In this document: in pieces, positions 58,625-64,000 of the stretch
Position numbering within the stretch: position 1 is the stretch's first letter
How the letters are laid out: every line of letters begins with the position of its first letter
DNA from: Crossiella cryophila
GTDB taxonomy: Bacteria; Actinomycetota; Actinomycetes; Mycobacteriales; Pseudonocardiaceae
Length of the DNA stretch: 64,000 nucleotides
Assembly (NCBI RefSeq): GCF_014204915.1
Contig: NZ_JACHMH010000001.1
Span: 6,597,501 to 6,661,500, forward strand
Reading direction: 5' to 3'
Notes under the pieces: model-generated
Told to the model about the DNA's origin: nothing
Databases searched by the model: none
Seen by the model: the letters and a program-made list of their open reading frames with translations, nothing else
Program-made: the position numbers and the translations under genes

Positions 58625-60381
58625 TCCGCGAGTTGCACCGGTTGTGGCCGGAACCCGCGCCACTGCACCGTTTCGCCGCCTTGCAAGCGGCACTCGCGGT
58701 GCTCCAGGGCCTGCTGCTCGGGCTGTTGTTCCCGATCCTGCGCGCGGTGCTGCGCCCGGAACCGGACTTCGCCGCCGCCACCCCGTGGCTGCTGTTCGGC
58801 CTCGCCGGGGTGTTGTTGCACTGGCTGCTCAGCGTCGTGGCCACCCCGGTCGGTTTCGCGGCCAGCGGGGAACTCGGGGTGGCGCTGCGGATGCGGTTGA
58901 TGGGGCAGCTGACCACGTTGCCGTTGGGCTGGTTCACCGCCGAGCGCAAGGGGACCTTCACCCGCACGGTGACCAGCGTGGCCACCTCGGTCTCCCGGCT
59001 GTGTGTGGTGGTCGGGGGTCCGGTGATCACCTGCACGCTGGTCCCGGTCACCGTCACCGCGGTCACCCTGGTCGTGGACTGGCGGCTCGGCCTGGTGCTG
59101 CTGGCCACCCTGCCGGTCACCTTCCTGCTGCTGCGGCACTGCCGCCGCAAGACCGCCGCCGCGTGCGCGGACATGGAGGTGGCGGCCAACGAGATCGCCG
59201 CCCGCGCCATCGAGTACGGCCAGGCCCAGCCCGTGCTGCGGGCGGCCGGTCAGGCCCGGACCGGCACCCGGCAACTGGACGCCGCGCTCACCGAGCACCA
59301 CCGCCGCTATGCCCTCGCCCTCAACGAATCCCTGCTGCCCACCCTGTCCGTCACCGGCGTGGTCACCCTCGGCTTCGTGGCGGTGCTGGCCATCGGCGTG
59401 CACCTGCTCACCTCCGGCGCGCTCGCGGTCGCCGACACCGTCGCGCTGCTGGTGCTCGCGGTCCGCTTCCTGGAACCCCTTGGCGCGCTCGCCGGTCACG
59501 TGCACGGCCTGGGCGCCCTGGACTACGGCCTGGACCGGGTGCGCCAACTCCTGCGCACACCCCAGTTGCCCGTCCCAGCCAACCCGGCCCGCACGCTCCC
59601 GCACTCCGGCATCGACCTGGTCGGCGTCACCCACACCTACGGCCCGGACCGACCCGCCCTCGACGGCGTCACCATCCACTGCCCACCCGGCTCGACCACC
59701 GCGCTGGTCGGCCCGTCCGGATCCGGCAAGACCACCGTGATCCGGCTGATCGCCCGTTTCCTGGACACCACCGAGGGTTCGGTGCGCCTGGGCGGCCTGG
59801 ACGTCCGCGACTACGACCACGCCGACCTGCTCACCCACCTGGCGATCGTCTTCCAGGACGTCTACCTGTTCGACACCACCATCGAGGACAACCTCCGCCT
59901 GGCCCGCCCGGCGGCCACCCGCGCCGAACTCACCGCCGCGGCCCGCGCCGCCCGGCTGGACGAGGTGGTCGACCGGCTGCCGCAGGGCTGGCGGACCCGG
60001 GTCGGCGAGGGCGGGGCGCAGCTCTCCGGCGGTGAACGGCAACGGGTGGCCATTGCCCGCGCCTTCCTCAAGCAGGCCCCGATCGTGCTCATCGACGAGG
60101 CCGCCTCCGCCCTGGACGCCGCCAACGAGGCGGCGATCAGCGCGGCCATCACCGAACTCGCCCGCGACCCGAACCGCACCGTGGTGGTCATCGCGCACCG
60201 GCCCAGCACCCTGGCCGCCGCCGACCAGGTGATCTCCCTGGACGCCGGCCGGGTGGTCGAAACCGGCGCCCCGGCGGAACTCCTCGGCACCGGCGGCGCG
60301 TTCGCCCGCATCCACCAGCAGTTCAGCCACGCCCGCGGCTGGCGCATCGCCGCCCGCGACCAGCAAGGAGCCCCTCGATGA
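58621..60381 (+). CDS. ABC transporter half-subunit 2 (TMD-NBD)
   Basis: This protein has 586 residues from the ATG at 58621, with an ATGA overlap to the first half-subunit. Six helices precede the ATPase. Walker A is GPSGSGKTT (~370), the signature LSGGERQRV, and Walker B IVLIDEAASALD. Both half-subunits retain the catalytic Glu. The heterodimer is co-transcribed with an O-methyltransferase. Confidence 0.9.
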   Translation: MIRELHRLWPEPAPLHRFAALQAALAVLQGLLLGLLFPILRAVLRPEPDFAAATPWLLFGLAGVLLHWLLSVVATPVGFAASGELGVALRMRLMGQLTTLPLGWFTAERKGTFTRTVTSVATSVSRLCVVVGGPVITCTLVPVTVTAVTLVVDWRLGLVLLATLPVTFLLLRHCRRKTAAACADMEVAANEIAARAIEYGQAQPVLRAAGQARTGTRQLDAALTEHHRRYALALNESLLPTLSVTGVVTLGFVAVLAIGVHLLTSGALAVADTVALLVLAVRFLEPLGALAGHVHGLGALDYGLDRVRQLLRTPQLPVPANPARTLPHSGIDLVGVTHTYGPDRPALDGVTIHCPPGSTTALVGPSGSGKTTVIRLIARFLDTTEGSVRLGGLDVRDYDHADLLTHLAIVFQDVYLFDTTIEDNLRLARPAATRAELTAAARAARLDEVVDRLPQGWRTRVGEGGAQLSGGERQRVAIARAFLKQAPIVLIDEAASALDAANEAAISAAITELARDPNRTVVVIAHRPSTLAAADQVISLDAGRVVETGAPAELLGTGGAFARIHQQFSHARGWRIAARDQQGAPR

Positions 60382-61385
60382 CCGCCTTCCAGACCGTGAC
60401 CCACCTGCTCTCCGGCGCGACCAGGACCATGGTGGTCGGCGCCGCCGCCCGCCTGGGCCTGCCCGACCACCTGAACCACACCCCGCGCACCGCCGAGGAC
60501 ATCGCCGCCGCCTGTGGAATCCCTGCGCCACAAGCACTCCGGCTGCTCCGGGCACTCGCCGACCTCGGCCTGTGCGTGGACGGCCACACCGGCTTCACCG
60601 CCACCGAGGCCGGCACCCTGCTCCGGTCCGATGTGGACGGTTCACTGCGCGCCTACGCCCTGCTCGCCTCCCACCCCACCGGCCTGGAACCCCTGGCCCG
60701 CCTGGACTTCAGCCTGCGCACCGGCCGCGCCGCCTTCCCGGAGGTCTTCGGCCGCGAGGTGTTCGAGCACTTCGCCGCCGACCCGGAACTGGCCGCCCTC
60801 TACAACTCCGCCATGGGCCAGCCCACCCGGCACATCGCCAACACGCTGCCCGAGCTGTACGACTTCACCCGGTACACCTCGATCACCGACGTCGGCGGCG
60901 GCAACGGCTCGCTGCTCATCTGTCTGCTGCACCGCTTCCCGGCGTTGCGGGGCCTGGTCTTCGACACCCAGGCCGCCATTCCCGAGGCCGCCGAGGTGGT
61001 CCGCCAGGCCGGGTTGAGCGACCGCTGCGGCACCCAGGCCGGTGACTTCTTCACCGAGGTCCCGCGTGGGGCGGACCTGTTCGTGCTCAAGTGGATCCTG
61101 CACGACTGGGACGACGAGCAGGCCGTCCGGATCCTGGCCAACTGCCGGGCCGCGCTGCCTGATCACGGCCGGATCCTGATCGTGGACGAGGTCCTGCCGG
61201 AACGCGGAAACCCCATCCAGCCAAGGGATCCCGGCCTGACCGACATCCGGATGATGGTGCTCTACGGCGGCCGGGAACGCACCCGCGCCGAGTTCGAACA
61301 GCTCTGCGACCGCGCCGGCCTCACGGTCACCACCGCGGTGCGCCGCGACGGGGTCAGCCTGGTCGAGGCGGTCCGTAGCAGCTGA
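60378..61385 (+). CDS. Small-molecule O-methyltransferase (plant COMT / hydroxyindole OMT-like)
   Basis: This 335-residue protein has an ATG at 60378 that overlaps the ABC subunit stop (ATGA). An N-terminal winged-helix dimerisation domain (~1-95) is followed by a SAM-binding fold. Motif I is DVGGGNGSLL (~175), and LKWILHDWDDEQAVRIL carries the catalytic-base His (~240). Such enzymes methylate phenolic hydroxyls. In this operon it may modify a catechol or phenolate ligand that the ABC pair moves. The gene overlaps the convergent WYL regulator by 32 nt. Confidence 0.9.
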   Translation: MTAFQTVTHLLSGATRTMVVGAAARLGLPDHLNHTPRTAEDIAAACGIPAPQALRLLRALADLGLCVDGHTGFTATEAGTLLRSDVDGSLRAYALLASHPTGLEPLARLDFSLRTGRAAFPEVFGREVFEHFAADPELAALYNSAMGQPTRHIANTLPELYDFTRYTSITDVGGGNGSLLICLLHRFPALRGLVFDTQAAIPEAAEVVRQAGLSDRCGTQAGDFFTEVPRGADLFVLKWILHDWDDEQAVRILANCRAALPDHGRILIVDEVLPERGNPIQPRDPGLTDIRMMVLYGGRERTRAEFEQLCDRAGLTVTTAVRRDGVSLVEAVRSS

Positions 61386-62337
61386 GGACCGCAGTGGCCC
61401 GGTCCCGCAGCGCGGTGCGCAACCATTGCGGGGTCAGGGCTTCCGCGTTCGTGGCGAGCTGCCACAGCGCCCATTCGGCGTGCCGCGCGTCCTGGAAGGT
61501 CGCGGACACCCGCAGCCAGCCGTCCGCGTCGACCGCCTCGTCGGCGCGGACGGTCAGCGCGGTGCCCACCAGTTCCGCCCGCCGCGCCGGATTCAGCCGC
61601 AGCAGCACGGTGACCTGGTCGCCGCCGGTGCGGAACCGGGTGCTGCGTTCCTGCCAGGCCTGGTCCAGGTCAACCCGCTCCGGTCGCTGGGCGGGCTCGT
61701 CGAGTTCCTCGGCGGACTGGATCCGGGACAGCCGGTAGGTGCGGTCCGCGCCGGACCGGGTGGCCAGCAGATAACCCTGCCCGCGCACGGTGACCAGGCC
61801 GATCGGGTCCACCGTGCGCCACCGCGCGGCCTGGCCGGCGGCCGCGTAGTGGATGCGCAGCCGGTGCCCGGCGAACACCGCGCGCCGGACCTCGGCCACC
61901 ACGGCCGCAGGCACCTCCTCGGCCTCCACCCGGCGCGCGAGCAGGTCGGTCTCCGGCTCGACCAGCAGCCGCTCGGCCGCCCCGGCCGCGGTGGCCAGGG
62001 AACCCTCCGGCAGCGCGTCCACCACCTTGCGCATGGCCGAGGCCAGCGCCGAGCCCAGCCCGAACGCCTGCCCACCGCGCCGCGATCCGGCCACCAGCAG
62101 TGCCAGCGCCTCGTCGTGGTTGAGCCCGGTGAGTTCGGTCTGGAACCCCGGCAGCAACGCGAACCCGCCGAGCCGCCCGCGCTCGGCGTACACCGGCACA
62201 CCCGCCGCGGACAACGCCTCGATGTCCCGCAGCACCGTGCGGGTGGACACCTCCAGCTCCCTGGCCAGCGCGGTCGCGGACAGCCGACCGTGCCGGCGCA
62301 GCAACAGCACCAGTGACACCAACCGGTCGGCCCGCAT
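61354..62337 (-). CDS. WYL-domain transcriptional regulator (HTH_11 + WYL)
   Basis: This 327-residue protein has an ATG at 62337. The N-terminal DeoR-like helix-turn-helix (LRRHGRLSATALARELEVS, TVLRDIEALSAAGVPVY) is typical. It is followed by the WYL domain region (RLRIHYAAAG..RWRTVDPIGL..GQGYLLATR), in which the exact Trp-Tyr-Leu motif is altered to GYLLAT. A beta-sheet C-terminal extension completes it. The family senses nucleotides or single-stranded nucleic acid, or acts as an ordinary repressor. Divergent from a small NTF2-like gene, its likely target. Confidence 0.88.
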   Translation of the reverse strand: MRADRLVSLVLLLRRHGRLSATALARELEVSTRTVLRDIEALSAAGVPVYAERGRLGGFALLPGFQTELTGLNHDEALALLVAGSRRGGQAFGLGSALASAMRKVVDALPEGSLATAAGAAERLLVEPETDLLARRVEAEEVPAAVVAEVRRAVFAGHRLRIHYAAAGQAARWRTVDPIGLVTVRGQGYLLATRSGADRTYRLSRIQSAEELDEPAQRPERVDLDQAWQERSTRFRTGGDQVTVLLRLNPARRAELVGTALTVRADEAVDADGWLRVSATFQDARHAEWALWQLATNAEALTPQWLRTALRDRATAVLSCYGPPRPG

Positions 62338-62398
62338 GCCAGAAGTCTACGGAAATACGTGACACAGGATGTCGTGATTCGTTGACAGGCTCCTTTCC

Positions 62399-62752
62399 AT
62401 GACAAGCAAGACAGTGGCCACCGAGCCGAACGACCTGGGCAGGTTCTTCATCGAGCGCGGCAACGCGGGCGATGTGGACGGCCTGGTGGCGTTGTACGAA
62501 CCGGACGCCGTGCTGGCCTTCCCACCCGGCAACCTCGCCACCGGCCACGCCGAGATCCGCAAGGTGTACGAGCAGTTCGTCGCCGCCGCGCCCGTGCTCG
62601 CCCCGGGCAGGCAGCACCCGGCGCTGGTGAGCGGCGACCTGGCGCTCACCGCGTGCACGCTGACCACCGGCGAGATCACCGTGGAGATCGCCCGCCGCCA
62701 GCCGGACGGCACCTGGCTGTGGGCCGTGGACCAGCCGGTGCTGCTGCCGTAG
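62399..62752 (+). CDS. NTF2-fold (SnoaL-like) small protein
   Basis: This protein has 117 residues from the ATG at 62399. FFIERGNAGDVDGLVALYEPDAVLAFPPGN is a typical NTF2-like start, and IRKVYEQFVAA a helix of the cone. ITVEIARRQPDGTWLWAVDQP ends the sheet. No catalytic residues are recognised. Divergent from the WYL regulator with a 61-bp gap. Confidence 0.85.
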   Translation: MTSKTVATEPNDLGRFFIERGNAGDVDGLVALYEPDAVLAFPPGNLATGHAEIRKVYEQFVAAAPVLAPGRQHPALVSGDLALTACTLTTGEITVEIARRQPDGTWLWAVDQPVLLP

Positions 62753-62807
62753 CGGGATCACGGTGGGCTCGGCCCGGCCGGGCTCACCGCACCGCACGGG
62801 GACCACG

Positions 62808-63356
62808 ATGAGACGAATCATGACGATCGGCGTCTACGGCGACACGGCCGAGACCTTCCTGCGGCAACTCACCGGCAAGGGCGTGGGCCTGCTACTCGAC
62901 CTCCGCCAGCGCCGCGGGGTCCGCGGCCCCGACTACGCCTGGGCGAACTCGGCCCGGCTCCAGCAGGCCCTTGCCACGGCGAACATCGGCTACCGCCACC
63001 TGAAAGACCTGGCGCCCACCACCGAACTACGCCAACTCCAGTACCGCGAGGACGACCGCCAGGGCGTCGGCAAACGCAACCGCGTCACGCTGGCACCCGC
63101 CTACATCGACGGCTACACCCGGCAGATCCTCGACCCGTTCGACCTCGGCGGGCTCGCGGCGGAACTGCCGACCGGCTCGGTGACCGCGTTGTTCTGCGTG
63201 GAGCGCGACCCGGCGGCCTGTCACCGCTCACTCGTGGCCGCGCGCCTGCTGGGCTACTTGGCTTCGACCTGTCCCACCGCAGCGGAACCGGTCAGCAACT
63301 CAGCACACGCGGACTGCCAGGCAGCGTCCCCGGGGTACAGCTCGCTGCGGAGGTAG
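62808..63356 (+). CDS. DUF488 family protein
   Basis: This protein has 182 residues from the ATG at 62808. An ATG at 62820 is also possible. TIGVYGDTAETFLRQL opens the usual beta-alpha start, and LLLDLRQRRGVRGPDYAW carries the conserved DLR..P. The C-terminal signature LFCVERDPAACHRSLVA (~145) contains the conserved Cys and His pair. Function is unknown. The last ~30 residues after the signature overlap the opposite-strand hydrolase gene by 103 nt and look non-conserved. Confidence 0.85.
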   Translation: MRRIMTIGVYGDTAETFLRQLTGKGVGLLLDLRQRRGVRGPDYAWANSARLQQALATANIGYRHLKDLAPTTELRQLQYREDDRQGVGKRNRVTLAPAYIDGYTRQILDPFDLGGLAAELPTGSVTALFCVERDPAACHRSLVAARLLGYLASTCPTAAEPVSNSAHADCQAASPGYSSLRR

Positions 63357-64000
63357 GCCCAGGTGAGGCGCTGCACCGCGGCGACCCGCTCCGGGTTCTC
63401 GTCCGTGGTCTCGGCCACGTCGTAGCCGGAGACGCCGCCTAAGCCGTGTTCCGCACCGAAGAGGGTGAGCAAGGTCTTCGGGGCCGGGGCCAGGTGGTAC
63501 GGGTCGGCGTGCCAGTCCGCGCCCGCGACGGTGAGGTGGGTGGAGGTGTCCTTGTCGCCCGCGACCACCAGGGCCGGGGTGGTCATGGTGGCGAAGTCGG
63601 TGCCGGTGACGAAGGAGAGCAGTTCGGTCGCGGACTCGGCGAGGGCGTCACCGCCGCGGCCGGGTGCGGCGAGCACCACGCCCGCCTTGATCCGGTGATC
63701 GGCCAGGTCCAGTTCGATGCCGGTGTCCGGGTCGGTGATCCGCGCGCCCAGCAGCAGGGTGGCGGTGTGGCCGCCCATGGAGTGGCCTGCCACCGCGACC
63801 CTGGTGTGGTCCAGGCGGCCGCGCAGGTGTGGGACCGCGGCCTCGATCTCGTCCAGGCGGTCCAGGATCCGGGTCATGTCCTCGGCCCTGGACCGCCAGT
63901 GCAGGGGCGCGCCGGGGGTGGCGGGGTCGAGGTTGAGGCTGCGGGAGCTGAGGTGGGTGGGCTGGATGACGGCGAAACCGTGCGCGGCCCAGTACTGGGC
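63254..64000 (-). CDS. Alpha/beta hydrolase (chlorophyllase/PETase-like fold), 5' end outside window
   Basis: The frame is open to the right edge of the window, so the start is missing. About 248 residues are visible. WAAHGFAVIQPTHLSSR precedes the nucleophile elbow VAGHSMGGHTA (~90 of the visible part). Asp lies in VVAGDKDTS, and His in FGAEHGLGG, giving a full Ser-Asp-His triad. The family includes lipases and chlorophyllase-like hydrolases. It ends inside the 3' end of the DUF488 gene. Confidence 0.85.
   Translation of the reverse strand, partial: AQYWAAHGFAVIQPTHLSSRSLNLDPATPGAPLHWRSRAEDMTRILDRLDEIEAAVPHLRGRLDHTRVAVAGHSMGGHTATLLLGARITDPDTGIELDLADHRIKAGVVLAAPGRGGDALAESATELLSFVTGTDFATMTTPALVVAGDKDTSTHLTVAGADWHADPYHLAPAPKTLLTLFGAEHGLGGVSGYDVAETTDENPERVAAVQRLTWAYLRSELYPGDAAWQSACAELLTGSAAVGQVEAK

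Noticed and set aside
62338-62398. GACA-N5-TGTC dyad between the WYL and NTF2-like genes
   Set aside because: Arms are only 4 bp perfect and too weak to list as an operator.

Overview
The window is high-GC, densely coded DNA with GC-rich third codon positions, GTG/TTG starts and many 1-4 nt stop/start overlaps. These are the marks of a filamentous actinomycete chromosome. A SARP/AfsR-type regulator, PucR, WYL and TetR regulators, an NgcEFG-like chitobiose importer, an iron box of DtxR/IdeR type and a single-chain acyl-CoA carboxylase all fit this. My guess is a member of the Pseudonocardiales, based only on general style. I saw no rRNA, tRNA, CRISPR array, transposase or phage gene.

Layout. 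1-373 (+) is the 3' end of a LuxR-type regulator. 377-6283 (-) is a tightly overlapping three-gene cassette: a P-loop ATPase, a 1155-residue protein with a C-terminal AAA ATPase, and a pentapeptide-like protein with two C-terminal membrane helices. It looks like a signalling or conflict system. 6600-9560 (+) carries an MFS transporter with a Met-rich loop and an FAD oxygenase. 9582-11464 is a divergent ArsR-like regulator and alpha/beta hydrolase pair sharing an inverted repeat. 11468-18609 (-) is a five-gene MoxR/vWA/DUF5682/SWIM operon related to E. coli yehL-yehQ. 18742-23250 holds a membrane protein and a 1303-residue secreted helical/propeller protein. 23662-30779 (-) is a peptide-catabolism operon: M19 dipeptidase, an S9 peptidase fused to a beta-lactamase-fold hydrolase, an enolase-superfamily epimerase/racemase, and PucR. 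30896-33744 (-) has two tandem membrane paralogues and an unknown gene. 33791-39274 (-) is the single-chain acyl-CoA carboxylase. 39523-43789 contains Ohr, a SARP regulator, and a DUF47/Pit phosphate pair. 43765-49700 contains an epimerase, a lipoprotein, a DHA2 exporter, a SnoaL-like/TetR divergent pair and a surface protein. 49806-52929 (-) is the NgcEFG-like importer. 53138-55546 (+) is an AurF-like diiron oxygenase with a fused ferredoxin/ferredoxin-NADP reductase. 56198-61385 is a MerR regulator divergent from an iron-box-controlled heterodimeric ABC transporter and O-methyltransferase operon. 61354-64000 has a WYL regulator, an NTF2-like protein, a DUF488 protein and the 3' part of an alpha/beta hydrolase.

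The most unusual non-coding signal is a dispersed 22-nt repeat family built on TTGGCCGAACTCGTACGCC. It occurs as two nearly identical ~130-bp fold-back elements (23525-23655 and 40029-40158), as an eight-copy head-to-tail array (55769-55944), and as a higher-order array of about 66 nt (56017-56195). Several intergenic regions also carry clear operator-like palindromes, some beside an obvious cognate regulator.
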